Assembly (NCBI GenBank): GCA_900318625.1
Contig: ONLG01000036.1
Location: 1-33,407 of the forward strand
Direction: 5' to 3'
Source of the DNA: an uncultured Prevotella sp.
GTDB lineage: Bacteria > Bacteroidota > Bacteroidia > Bacteroidales > Bacteroidaceae
DNA length: 33,407 bases
A model generated the notes under the pieces. That model ran no database searches. It was not told the origin of the DNA and saw only the letters and a program-made list of their open reading frames with translations. Shown here piece by piece: positions 16,408-24,409 of the stretch (the first letter of the stretch is position 1; every line of letters begins with the position of its first letter). A program made the position numbers and the translations under genes.

Positions 16408-17298
16408 TTATTTGAGAACCTCAAGAACACTCTTGATTTCCTCGCGACCGTTCTTGTCCTTAACCCATACACGGCCAACCTTCTCGTCAACCTTGACAAC
16501 AGAATAGTCAGCGTTCCAGCTGCCTACCCATACAGCCTTGACAGCATCGCCAGCCTTGAGGCTCTGCTTAACGGGCACGAGCTGGCAGTCGCTCTTCTTG
16601 GCAACCTTCACCTTACCTGCAAATCCGTCGTAGAGAACCTTGTCGCCAGCTACGTTGAGCAGCGTACCTTCCTTCTGCTCGGTGCCGTCATTGACTACAA
16701 GATTAGCTCCGGGAACCCACTGGCCGTCCTCGATTACTGCGAATGAGTTGGGCTTCAGAGTAACCTCACCTTCTTTCTCAGCCAGACCGGTGCCGTCGCC
16801 CTTGAAGTTCAGGTCGAGATAGCATACCTTCGGCTCCTCGGGACGAGCGTCGTCAACAACGATAGCGCGCTGCATACCGCTTCCTCCCTGCCACCAAGTG
16901 AGCACGATGTCGCCCTTCTTGGCCTTTGCACCCTTGTAGAAAGGAATGATGAGCGAGTTGGGAATCTCATACTCCTCGCTGATTGACTTGATAGTAGACT
17001 TTGTTTCGCCTGCCTTCACGAAGTCAGCCTTGTAGAAAATGTGAGTTGTTTCAGCCGGATCCTCGTTCTTTTTCATACTGCTATTGTATGAACTGGCATA
17101 AAGAACGCACGAGATGTCGTCGGGGTTCTGGAGCGCAGAGCCCTCGGGATAGTCCCACGAGCCCATGCTCGACATCTTAACTGAGTCTACCTTGGCGCTG
17201 TCAGCATCGCCGCCAGCTCCGTTGCTCTTGCCGTTGCAGCTGCTCAGCACGAAAACACCTGCTGCCAGCGCTACTGCCATAACTGAAATCTTTTTCAT
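16408..17298 (-). CDS. Lipoprotein with C-terminal Tudor/SH3-like segment, unknown function
   Basis: A 296-residue lipoprotein. The signal peptide ends in lipobox VLSSC with the modified Cys21, followed by NGKSNGAGG, a flexible linker. The middle part contains repeated beta-rich segments (YKGAKAKKGDIVLTWW; EGTLLNVAGDKVLYDGFAGKVKVAK). The last 50 residues (AGDAVKAVWVGSWNADYSVVKVDEKVG...) have the pattern of a Tudor/SH3-like barrel. I recognise no named family. It has its own strong promoter. The composite repeat at 17438-17622 lies upstream of it. The terminator at 16349 ends the transcript. Confidence 0.8.
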   Translation of the reverse strand: MKKISVMAVALAAGVFVLSSCNGKSNGAGGDADSAKVDSVKMSSMGSWDYPEGSALQNPDDISCVLYASSYNSSMKKNEDPAETTHIFYKADFVKAGETKSTIKSISEEYEIPNSLIIPFYKGAKAKKGDIVLTWWQGGSGMQRAIVVDDARPEEPKVCYLDLNFKGDGTGLAEKEGEVTLKPNSFAVIEDGQWVPGANLVVNDGTEQKEGTLLNVAGDKVLYDGFAGKVKVAKKSDCQLVPVKQSLKAGDAVKAVWVGSWNADYSVVKVDEKVGRVWVKDKNGREEIKSVLEVLK

Positions 17299-17351
17299 TT
17301 CGTCTTGATTTAGATGGTTAAATAATGAATAAATGGTTAATTCCTATGCCA

Positions 17352-17383
17352 CAAAGGTAGGAAAAAAGGATATTCCGTCCAAA
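17352..17383 (-). promoter_or_regulatory. Promoter of the 16408-17298 lipoprotein gene
   Basis: On the minus strand TTTG (17380-17383) and TACCTTTG (17352-17359) are separated by exactly 20 bp, a consensus-quality site. The leader would be about 47 nt. Confidence 0.8.
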
Positions 17384-17437
17384 TATATCACAAAGAAATA
17401 ACTTTTGCGAGCTGCAATTACCGTCTTTCGGCAAAGT

Positions 17438-17503
17438 AATATGGGCCATATTACTGACCAATATGGGCCATATTACCGACCAATATGGGCCATATTACCG
17501 ACC
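17438..17503. repeat. Three 22-bp-spaced near-palindromes, copy A
   Basis: AATATGGGCCATATT (7-bp arms around a central base) occurs at 17438, 17460 and 17482, each followed by ACTGACC or ACCGACC. The same triplet, with the same left flank CGGCAAAGT, occurs at 26956-27014. Here it lies 54 bp upstream of the lipoprotein's -33 box. Confidence 0.9.
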
Positions 17504-17512
17504 CACCCCCAA

Positions 17513-17622
17513 CCCCTCCCCAAGGGAGGGGAGCCTTAAGGCTCTCCCATAAGACCTATAAGACCTATAAGTCCCATAAGACTTATAAGCCCTATAAACC
17601 CCTCTTCCCCCCACTTGGGGGG
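17513..17622. repeat. Composite intergenic repeat, copy A: GC hairpin, GAGCC hairpin, 9-bp array, GC hairpin
   Basis: In order: CCCCTCCC/GGGAGGGG hairpin (17513-17531), the palindrome GAGCCTTAAGGCTC (17531-17544), six 9-bp units of consensus ATAAGNCCY (17549-17602), and a CCCCCC/GGGGGG hairpin (17607-17622). The same order of parts occurs at 27072-27174. It lies just downstream of the priA stop (17635) and may act as its terminator or an mRNA end structure. Confidence 0.85.
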
Positions 17623-17634
17623 ACTGAGGGGGCT

Positions 17635-19923
17635 TTACTGTGGGTCAACGTCGAAGTAGATTTGCAGCTGCGAATAGCGCTTGTCGGCCATAAGCTGAGC
17701 CTGAATGGTACGCAGAGCCGTGCGCACGCGGCGATAGTCGGCAGCCGTTTCCACCTTGAGCACAATCTTCCTTATGTGTAGCTGCTTCACCCGAGCCACT
17801 GCCGGCTTGTCGGGACCGAGCACGCGCTTGCCGAACACCTGCCTCATGCGTCCTGCCAGCTCGGTTGCCGCCGTGCTGACAAGGTCGTCGTGGCGATGCT
17901 TCAGGTAGACATATACGAGCCTGAAATATGGCGGATAGCAGAAGTCGCGGCGTTCGGCGAGCAGGCTTCGGTAGAAACCGGCATAGTCGTTGGCCACCAC
18001 CTGCCCCACGACGGGCAGCTCCGGGTTGCGCGTCTGCAGGATAACAAGCCCCTGCCGCCCCTTGCGCCCGGCACGTCCGGCCACCTGCGCCATCATCATA
18101 AAGGCGTGTTCGTAGCTTCGGAAGTCGGGATAGTTGAGCATGGCATCGGCATCGAGTATGCCCACGAGCGACACCCGGTCGAAGTCGAGGCCCTTAGTGA
18201 CCATCTGCGTGCCTATGAGCAGCTGCGTCTTGCCCTGCGAGAAGTCGCTGATAAGGCGCTCGTAGGCCGTTCGTGTGCGTGTGGTGTCGAGGTCCATGCG
18301 CGCCACCTTGATGTCGGGGAAGATGGTCTGCACCTGGTCTTCTATCTTTTCGGTGCCATAGCCGCGGCCCCGCAGGTCGGTGCTCTCGCAGTTGGGGCAC
18401 TTCTGCGGCACGGGATAGGTGAAGCCGCAGTAGTGGCACGTCAGCATATTAAGGTTCTTGTGAAGCGTGAGCGACACGTCGCAGTTCTGGCATTTTGGCA
18501 CCCATCCGCACTCCCTGCACTCTATCATGGGAGCAAATCCGCGCCTGTTCTGGAACAGGATGGCCTGCTCGCCTCGCTCGAAAGCGGCCCTCAGGGCAGC
18601 CAGCAGCTGCGGAGAGAAGGGGCCGTTCATCATCTTTCGCCGGCGGAGGTCCTTGATGTCGACCACCTCTATGCGCGGAAGCTCTATGCCCTGATAGCGC
18701 TGCGTCAGCTCCACGAGGCCATACTTGCCGTTCATGGCGTTGTGATAGCTCTCCACGGAGGGCGTGGCCGTGCCCAGCACCACCCGTGCGTCGCTCATGT
18801 GGGCCATCATTATTGCCGTGGAACGGGCATGATAGCGCGGTGCCGGATCCTGCTGCTTGAACGAGTTTTCGTGTTCCTCGTCGATGATGACCAGCCCGAG
18901 CCGCTGGAAAGGCAGCAGGCAGGCCGACCGCGCGCCCAGTATCACGTCGTAGGGAGAGGCTGAGAGCTGCTTCTGCCATATCTCCACGCGCTCGGCATCG
19001 CTGTATTTGGAGTGGTAGATTCCCAGCCGTCTGCCGAAGACTCGCTGCAGGCGGGTGGTAATCTGCACCGTGAGCGCTATCTCGGGAAGCAGGTAGAGCA
19101 CCTGCTCGCCGCGGTCGATGGCGCGCTGTATGAGGTGGATATAGAGCTCGGTCTTGCCGCTCGAGGTGACGCCGTGGAGCAACGTCACCCTGTGGGACAT
19201 CATCTCGACGAGCAGTCGGTTGTAGGCATCGGCCTGCGGAGGCGTGAGCGGCTTGATGTTTTGCGGCGAAGGCTCTCCGCCACGGTTGAGGCGACCCACC
19301 TCGCGCTGGTAGGTCACGAGTATGCCGCGCTCCTGTAGCTGTCGGAAAGCAAGTGGAGTGGAGTGCGAGGAGTTGAGCAGCTCGTCGCGCGAGAGGGTGA
19401 ACGAGTAGTCGGCAGCAGGCATCATTTCTATCAAAGTGAGCATGATGTCGCGCTGTCGCGGTGCGCGGCGAAGCATATCGAGGGCCAGATGGAGAGCCTC
19501 TTCGCTGCGGAAAGGCTCGGCAAGGCTCACCCAGGTCTCGGTCTTCGGCACGTAGCCGTCTTCCTGTTTCATGCCCGAAGGCAGGGCAGCCTTCATCACT
19601 TCGCCGATGGGAGACATATAGTAGTCGGCTATCCACCGCCAAAGCTCGAGCTGACTGTCGAGCACCACGGGCGCATCGTCGGCCACCTGGTGCAGCGGGC
19701 GCACCTTGTCGGCCTGGCCGGAGGCAAGGAGCGGCTCGGGCATGGAGTCGAGAACGGCTGTGACGAGAGCCACATAGGTCTTAGACTTGCCCAGCGGAAC
19801 CACCACGCGCACGCCCACAGCGACCTGCGCCTGCAGGTCGTCCGGCACGCTGTAGGTGAACTCTCCCTCGAGCGGCAGGGGCAATATGACGTTTACGTAG
19901 CGCGGCAACGGACTACTATACAA
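17635..19923 (-). CDS. priA: Primosomal protein N' (replication restart helicase)
   Basis: Superfamily 2 3'-5' helicase that reloads the replisome at stalled forks. It has 762 residues. The N-terminal 3'-DNA-binding domain is recognisable (YVNVILPLPLEGEFTYSVP, 9-27). Walker A is GVTSSGKT (251-258) and Walker B DEEH (348-351). The zinc-binding insertion has eight cysteines: 469, 472, 478, 481, 496, 499, 509 and 512. A GYGTEKIEDQ motif follows. The start is TTG at 19923; a second TTG at 19908 is possible. A -7 box lies only 14 bp upstream, so the transcript would have almost no leader. Confidence 0.96.
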   Translation of the reverse strand: MYSSPLPRYVNVILPLPLEGEFTYSVPDDLQAQVAVGVRVVVPLGKSKTYVALVTAVLDSMPEPLLASGQADKVRPLHQVADDAPVVLDSQLELWRWIADYYMSPIGEVMKAALPSGMKQEDGYVPKTETWVSLAEPFRSEEALHLALDMLRRAPRQRDIMLTLIEMMPAADYSFTLSRDELLNSSHSTPLAFRQLQERGILVTYQREVGRLNRGGEPSPQNIKPLTPPQADAYNRLLVEMMSHRVTLLHGVTSSGKTELYIHLIQRAIDRGEQVLYLLPEIALTVQITTRLQRVFGRRLGIYHSKYSDAERVEIWQKQLSASPYDVILGARSACLLPFQRLGLVIIDEEHENSFKQQDPAPRYHARSTAIMMAHMSDARVVLGTATPSVESYHNAMNGKYGLVELTQRYQGIELPRIEVVDIKDLRRRKMMNGPFSPQLLAALRAAFERGEQAILFQNRRGFAPMIECRECGWVPKCQNCDVSLTLHKNLNMLTCHYCGFTYPVPQKCPNCESTDLRGRGYGTEKIEDQVQTIFPDIKVARMDLDTTRTRTAYERLISDFSQGKTQLLIGTQMVTKGLDFDRVSLVGILDADAMLNYPDFRSYEHAFMMMAQVAGRAGRKGRQGLVILQTRNPELPVVGQVVANDYAGFYRSLLAERRDFCYPPYFRLVYVYLKHRHDDLVSTAATELAGRMRQVFGKRVLGPDKPAVARVKQLHIRKIVLKVETAADYRRVRTALRTIQAQLMADKRYSQLQIYFDVDPQ

Positions 19924-19936
19924 TAATAAGGTGGTG

Positions 19937-19944
19937 CAAAATTA
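19937..19944 (-). promoter_or_regulatory. -7 box close to priA
   Basis: The minus strand reads TAATTTTG, a TAnnTTTG match. Predicted transcription begins near 19930, 7 nt before TTG 19923 or 22 nt before TTG 19908, suggesting a near-leaderless mRNA. Confidence 0.5.
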
Positions 19945-20003
19945 AGGTTTTTCCGCATACATACAAAGCTAAACGGAGCGGAATAAACAGATTCTTCGGA
20001 ACT

Positions 20004-20040
20004 GAAAAAGCCGATGGCACAAAGTCTTTGCGCCATCGGC
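20004..20040 (-). terminator. Terminator at the end of the T9SS cluster
   Basis: GCCGATGGC (20010-20018) pairs with GCCATCGGC (20032-20040), and the inner CAAAG/CTTTG continues the stem. On the minus strand it is followed by five Ts. It lies 52 bp past the stop of the outer-membrane barrel gene. A second small GGCCGG/CCGGCC hairpin is at 20054-20068. Confidence 0.85.
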
Positions 20041-20091
20041 TTATGGTCTTTATGGCCGGTTTCCGGCCTGATTAGCTCCCCCTTGCGATGC

Positions 20092-20727
20092 TTAGAAGAG
20101 GTAGGCAGCCGAAATCTGCCATGCGTTGATGCGGCCCTCGTCGACCTTCGAGCCCTTCACAATGTCCTTGATGACGGTTCCCGGAGTCAGTTCGCCGGTC
20201 TTGCCAAGGGCAATGTTGTAGTTGGCCGACAGCTGCAAGTGTTTCATAAGCATCACGCCGAGACCTACGTTAATGCTGAACTGCGTGGACTTGAGGGCGT
20301 AGCTCGAGCCATCGGTCCACTTGAAGTCCTTGCTGCCGACGTTGAAGCCAAACTGCGGACCTGCAAAGAGGTAGATGCTGGCAGTGCTGCCCAGTCCCAA
20401 TCCGTAGCGCACGTTGATGGGAACGTTCAGGGCTTTCTGTTTTACGGTGTTGCCAAGCTCATTGTTGGCATCGTCCACATACTTCATCTTGGCCGAACGC
20501 TGGTCGTAGAGCAACGAGGCATCGAGTGCAAGACCCACTACGGGAAGGGTGAAGTTGACTGTCGGGCCTACGAAGAAGCCGGCACGGTTCTCCGAGGAGA
20601 ACATCTTTTCGCTCAGCGACATGTTTGTCAGGTTGAGACCGGCCTTGATACCTGCCTTCACCTGCGCGTTGGCCTGACCTGCGAAGAACATTGTTGCTGC
20701 AAATGCAATTGTAAAAATCTTTTTCAT
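20092..20727 (-). CDS. Outer-membrane beta-barrel protein (PorT-like fold, PF13568 type)
   Basis: A 211-residue outer-membrane barrel. The signal peptide (KKIFTIAFAATMFFAGQANA) is cut before QVKAGIKAGLNL, the usual opening of the 'porin family / outer membrane beta-barrel' group that includes PorT. Glycine-rich strands follow (ASIYLFAGPQFGFNVG; LGVMLMKHLQLSANYNIALG) and it ends AYLF with the terminal aromatic residue of BAM substrates. It begins 41 bp after gldN and has a strong terminator behind it, so it is probably the last gene of the T9SS transcript. Whether it is a true T9SS component or only a neighbour is open; I do not assign porT because the whole fold family looks alike. Confidence 0.82.
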   Translation of the reverse strand: MKKIFTIAFAATMFFAGQANAQVKAGIKAGLNLTNMSLSEKMFSSENRAGFFVGPTVNFTLPVVGLALDASLLYDQRSAKMKYVDDANNELGNTVKQKALNVPINVRYGLGLGSTASIYLFAGPQFGFNVGSKDFKWTDGSSYALKSTQFSINVGLGVMLMKHLQLSANYNIALGKTGELTPGTVIKDIVKGSKVDEGRINAWQISAAYLF

Positions 20728-20768
20728 AATGTGGTTAAGAATTATTGATTGTGAGTTTGTTAGTTTGC

Positions 20769-21812
20769 TTAATGACGCTCACGTCGAACCGACAGGCGCG
20801 CGCTGCCCGACGACGAGCTTGACGACGAACTGCTGCGACGGCTCTTGCTCACGCTGGAAGACGAACCGCTGCGGCGCGAACGCGACTTCTTGCCAGGCTT
20901 CAGGTTCTTCTCGGCAGCGGCAATGCTGTCGAGCGAGTCTCTCTTGGCTGGGTCGCCGAATATGTTTTTCTCGAAATCCTTCAGTTCGCGCTCAATCTTG
21001 TTCTGCTCGGCAGTCATTGCCGAGTCGGTGGGACAGTATTGCGCCAGCGTGCGACCGAGCATATTGGTGGTCTTGTAGATTTTTCCCTTGTACTGGTTGC
21101 GCGTGAAATAGTCGTCAACCGACATGGTTGCGGCGTTGTTGAGGTTGCTCGTCATAATGGTCTGCTTGCTCAGGAACGGTGCAATATCGTCGTAGCGGAC
21201 CCAGAACAAGGGGTATTTGGCAGTGCCGTCGCCAAAGTCGTCCTCACGCGTCATTATGGGACAGAGAGCCACTACCTTGCGATGGAAGGTCGATGTGCCC
21301 TGATCGTAGTAGGCACTTTCCTTGAGATAGTAGCCGCGAACCTCACGCGAGGGGATGTCGCTGTTGTCGAGGCGCACCTTGCCGCCGTTGCGCTCGTAGT
21401 AGATGTGGTAGTTGTCGAGGAACTGCAAGGGTTTTACGCGCGACGAGTCGTTGAACAGCTCATTGCCGTCGAGACGATATTCGTAGACCTTCACGCTGCC
21501 TGTCATCATCAGCTTGAATATGTATGTGAACAGGTTCATCTGCGAACCGATGGGCTCCACGGGGTAGTAGAGTCCGGCATTGGCATCTTCCCCGAGATTC
21601 AACTCGCGGTAGATGTCGCGCCTCCACACCACATCCTCCGACATTTCCTTCTGCACGGGGAAGCTGATTTGCGCCCTTGTGGTGATAGTGTTGCCTCCCG
21701 AAGCCGTATGCTGGCTCTGCTGATTCTGCTGTTCGGCGCGGCGGCGTGCAGGCTGGGCTGTCGCTGCCTGTCCTATACAAGCCATTATCAATATCAATAG
21801 CAGTTGTCTCAT
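20769..21812 (-). CDS. gldN: Type IX secretion system ring protein GldN/PorN
   Basis: Periplasmic T9SS component that forms, with the lipoprotein GldK, a large ring under the outer membrane. It has 347 residues, with a signal peptide (MRQLLLILIMACIGQAATAQ). Family landmarks are VVWRRDIYRELNLGEDANAGLYYPVEP, LFTYIFKLM and a C-terminal half with YFTRNQYKGKIYKTTNMLGR. The final 40 residues are an unusual Ser/Arg/Lys-rich tail (SRSRRSGSSSSVSKSRRSSS and onward). It is fifth in the cluster, but separated from gldM by 150 bp of repeat-bearing DNA, which is wider than the other gaps. Confidence 0.93.
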   Translation of the reverse strand: MRQLLLILIMACIGQAATAQPARRRAEQQNQQSQHTASGGNTITTRAQISFPVQKEMSEDVVWRRDIYRELNLGEDANAGLYYPVEPIGSQMNLFTYIFKLMMTGSVKVYEYRLDGNELFNDSSRVKPLQFLDNYHIYYERNGGKVRLDNSDIPSREVRGYYLKESAYYDQGTSTFHRKVVALCPIMTREDDFGDGTAKYPLFWVRYDDIAPFLSKQTIMTSNLNNAATMSVDDYFTRNQYKGKIYKTTNMLGRTLAQYCPTDSAMTAEQNKIERELKDFEKNIFGDPAKRDSLDSIAAAEKNLKPGKKSRSRRSGSSSSVSKSRRSSSSSSSSSGSARLSVRRERH

Positions 21813-21862
21813 ATCTCTGTTTGTCTTTATTTTATGTCTTTTGTTTTCTGTTTGCGATGGGT

Positions 21863-21943
21863 GTAATGGGCAAGATGGGCTTAATGGCCTTAATGAACTC
21901 CAGAAGAAAACTATCTTCCATTCTCCCCTCCCTTGGGGAGGGG
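21863..21943. repeat. Decayed, inverted copy of the composite repeat between gldM and gldN
   Basis: CCCCTCCC/GGGAGGGG arms around TTG (21925-21943) are the reverse complement of the hairpin at 17513. Next to it at about 21863-21899 is a degenerate 9-bp periodic stretch (minus-strand reading CATTAAGGC, CATTAAGCC, CATCTTGCC). Order and orientation of parts match copy A, flipped. It occupies the gap inside the T9SS cluster and could act as an attenuator or mRNA-processing hairpin between gldM and gldN. Confidence 0.65.
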
Positions 21944-21962
21944 CCGAGGGTGGGCTTTCCTT

Positions 21963-23510
21963 TTACTTCACTATAACCTCCAAAGCACCTGGCAAAGTGC
22001 GCGTGATTCCGTCGGGTCCGACCGCCACGACACGCGTGATATAGAAGCGCTTGTTGCGCGAAAGCGAGCGGAACATCTCCTTCTGACGTGCCGAGAACGA
22101 TGCTCCAGCCGAAGCCACAGGCACTGCGTTGCCCATATTGTCGTAGAACACAGTCTCGAAACTGTTGACGCGGAACTCTATATCGAGCAGTCCGTCGTCG
22201 ATGGCAGCCTTGATGCCAGGTGCTCCCATGATGGATGCCTTAGCCAAACCGCCTCCCTTGAAGCGGTTGCTGCCCACGGCGATGTAGGCTGTCGGGTCGG
22301 GCAGTTTGCGCACCTTGAAGGTGAACGAGCCCACGCTGGCTCCCTTGGCCGATACGTTGAACGTCACGTCCTGACCCACTGCCGACGGCACGGCAATGTA
22401 ATGACCGGGCGAGGTCTGGCTGAGCGAGCCGCCGCTCATCGTCACCGACACGGCACTCTGCGGCGCGTTGGACACGCTTACGCTGATGGGGTTCTTGTAT
22501 CCGGCATAGAGCACGTTCATCATGTCGGCTGTCAGCGTGGCTCCGGTGGGTGCCAGAGGCGGTGCCACTACCGAGTATTTCTGTGTGAAGTCGCGTCGAA
22601 GCGTGTTGCCGGCCACATCATGGGTGAGAATATATCCTCCGAAGGTGTACTCTCCCACTCCGCCCACGTTGAACGAATAGGTGTCGCCCGTGAGCTTACG
22701 CCCGTTGATGTAGACCTCCGGCACCTGTGTGGTGTCGACGGCAGCCATCACCATCTTCGCGGTGAGCTGCTCACCGGGGAACAGTTTGGTGGCGCTGGGC
22801 ACCACGAAAGCCTCGAGCTTGTTCACGCGGATGTCTTTCAGCCCTACGTTAGCCACCAACGAATGGAGCACTTCGCCCTCGGCATAGCGCACGTCGCTCT
22901 GCAACTTGCTCAGCAGAGTCACCGCAGCAGCCACCGGCATATCCTCGAACATATACTCCTCCCAGTTCTTTCCGAGCGTGTTCTCGTTCTGCGGCACGGC
23001 AGTAGAGAGGTTGCTCTCTATTATCTTGCGCTGTCCTGGGTCGCTGACGTAGGAAAGTATCTGGCGGCGATAGTTGTTTATGGCCTCGAAGAGCTTGTGT
23101 CCCTGGCCCGTGGCAGGCGAAAGCATCACCTGGGCGGCAGCCTCGAGGTCGTCCTTGTTCTCAATGTTGAGCGGGTCGGCATCCTTGCCGTCGGCCTCAC
23201 GCACAATCTCGAGCTTCAGCCGCTGTGCGAAGTTGAACAGCGAGTCGCTCATGTTCTTCACAGCCGTGGCTTTCTCGAACCACTCGCGCACCTTGGCGGG
23301 GCTCTTCTTCATCTGCTGCTCAAAGTCGTCGAATATGGCTTTGTTCTCCTTGCTCGAGTTGGCAGTGGTGCGGTTCAGGCTTTCTTCCACGATAGAGAAG
23401 CCGTTGAGCACCTCGGTAGAGATGTTCAAGGCAAGCATAGCCATGAGGACGACGTACATAAGGTTAATCATCTTCTGGCGTGGAGAAGCCGGTCTTTTCC
23501 TTATTGCCAT
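21963..23510 (-). CDS. gldM: Type IX secretion motor protein GldM/PorM
   Basis: Inner-membrane protein that, with GldL, forms the proton-driven motor powering T9SS. It has 515 residues. A single N-terminal membrane helix (about 16-38, NLMYVVLMAMLALNISTEVL) follows a short basic cytoplasmic start, MAIRKRPASPRQKM. The rest is periplasmic, with the coiled N-terminal domain (SKENKAIFDDFEQQMKKSP) and later Ig-like domains (VSNAPQSAVSVTMSGGSLSQ; TFKVRKLPDPTAYIAVG), as in the solved GldM/PorM structures. It starts 12 bp after the gldL stop. Confidence 0.96.
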   Translation of the reverse strand: MAIRKRPASPRQKMINLMYVVLMAMLALNISTEVLNGFSIVEESLNRTTANSSKENKAIFDDFEQQMKKSPAKVREWFEKATAVKNMSDSLFNFAQRLKLEIVREADGKDADPLNIENKDDLEAAAQVMLSPATGQGHKLFEAINNYRRQILSYVSDPGQRKIIESNLSTAVPQNENTLGKNWEEYMFEDMPVAAAVTLLSKLQSDVRYAEGEVLHSLVANVGLKDIRVNKLEAFVVPSATKLFPGEQLTAKMVMAAVDTTQVPEVYINGRKLTGDTYSFNVGGVGEYTFGGYILTHDVAGNTLRRDFTQKYSVVAPPLAPTGATLTADMMNVLYAGYKNPISVSVSNAPQSAVSVTMSGGSLSQTSPGHYIAVPSAVGQDVTFNVSAKGASVGSFTFKVRKLPDPTAYIAVGSNRFKGGGLAKASIMGAPGIKAAIDDGLLDIEFRVNSFETVFYDNMGNAVPVASAGASFSARQKEMFRSLSRNKRFYITRVVAVGPDGITRTLPGALEVIVK

Positions 23511-23522
23511 TGGTTGTGGTTC

Positions 23523-24407
23523 TTACAGGTTGGGATTTGCGGCGCGCATATTCACCGTCATGGCCTCAATCATGCGTGCATAGATGGCATTGAGCTGCTC
23601 TATCTGCTGGGCCATGCGGCGTGTCTGTTCGTTGATTTGGTCTATGGTGCCCACCTGCTGGCTTGCAGCCTTGAGCTGCATCTCGTAGATCTTGGTGATG
23701 CCGGTGAGCGTTCGGTTGAGGTTCTCCATCTCTTCGGAGTCGCGCGTGAGGCGTTCGCTCTGCTGAGCCACCTTGCTGAGCATATCGGTGAGCTCGCCAA
23801 GCGCATCGACATACTTGCTCTGAGCCTCAGCCATCTCGGGAGTGCTGTCCATCTGCGACGGTATCCACGCGGCCTGAGCCTGCATTGCGGCGGCAATCTC
23901 GGCTGCCGAAGGCTGACTGGCGGTTGCCGAGCTCTGAGCGGCTGCTGCCGGCTGGGCTGCGGCGGGCTGCTGTGTGGCAGCTGCTTCAGACTTGGCAGCA
24001 GTGCCCGAGCCTCCACCTATTATAATAGTACCACCGGCGGCAGCTGCTGGCTGCACGGCAGGGGCAGCAGGAGCTATCGGATGCTGCCCAATCACGTTGC
24101 CCTCGTCGTCGTACTCGTACTCCATGGCGAGGTCTTGCTCGGTGAGATGCGTCGGAAGCTCACGTCCGTCGGCAGTCTTGTCGAACGGACGGTCGAAGGC
24201 GGAGATGAAAAACACCAGCACCTCGGTGCCCATTCCGAGGAAAAGCATGATGTTTGCTCCCGGAAGGTGGGTCAGTTTGAACAATGTTCCGAGGATAACA
24301 ATCGAGGCACCCCAGCTATATGCGTAGTTGAGGAACGTCTGTCCGGGCACGCTGTCCATCCATTTCTGCATACGATAGACAAAGTTGAACTTGCTGTATT
24401 CTGTCAT
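23523..24407 (-). CDS. gldL: Type IX secretion motor protein GldL/PorL
   Basis: Inner-membrane partner of GldM in the T9SS motor. It has 294 residues. Two N-terminal membrane helices are clear (about 25-45 and 50-70), with Lys44 between them and the conserved membrane glutamate Glu62 in LGMGTEVLVFFIS, thought to take part in proton flow. After the helices comes a linker (about residues 105-180) very rich in Ala, Gln, Pro and Gly with a TIIIGGGSG patch. A predicted coiled coil follows (YVDALGELTDMLSKVAQQSE; QIEQLNAIYARMIEAM). The A/Q-rich linker is unusual for its bias. It begins 2 bp after the gldK stop, so translation is probably coupled. Confidence 0.95.
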   Translation of the reverse strand: MTEYSKFNFVYRMQKWMDSVPGQTFLNYAYSWGASIVILGTLFKLTHLPGANIMLFLGMGTEVLVFFISAFDRPFDKTADGRELPTHLTEQDLAMEYEYDDEGNVIGQHPIAPAAPAVQPAAAAGGTIIIGGGSGTAAKSEAAATQQPAAAQPAAAAQSSATASQPSAAEIAAAMQAQAAWIPSQMDSTPEMAEAQSKYVDALGELTDMLSKVAQQSERLTRDSEEMENLNRTLTGITKIYEMQLKAASQQVGTIDQINEQTRRMAQQIEQLNAIYARMIEAMTVNMRAANPNL

Positions 24408-24409
24408 AG

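Noticed and set aside
17485-17781. Small proteins with SHKTYKTYK-type repeats at the two composite repeats (also at 27048)
   Set aside because: These are translations of the 9-bp ATAAGNCCY arrays. They have no ribosome site, and they run into antisense of priA or the esterase.
20092-20727. Naming the barrel porT
   Set aside because: The PF13568-type fold is shared by many unrelated outer-membrane proteins, and position after gldN alone does not prove identity.
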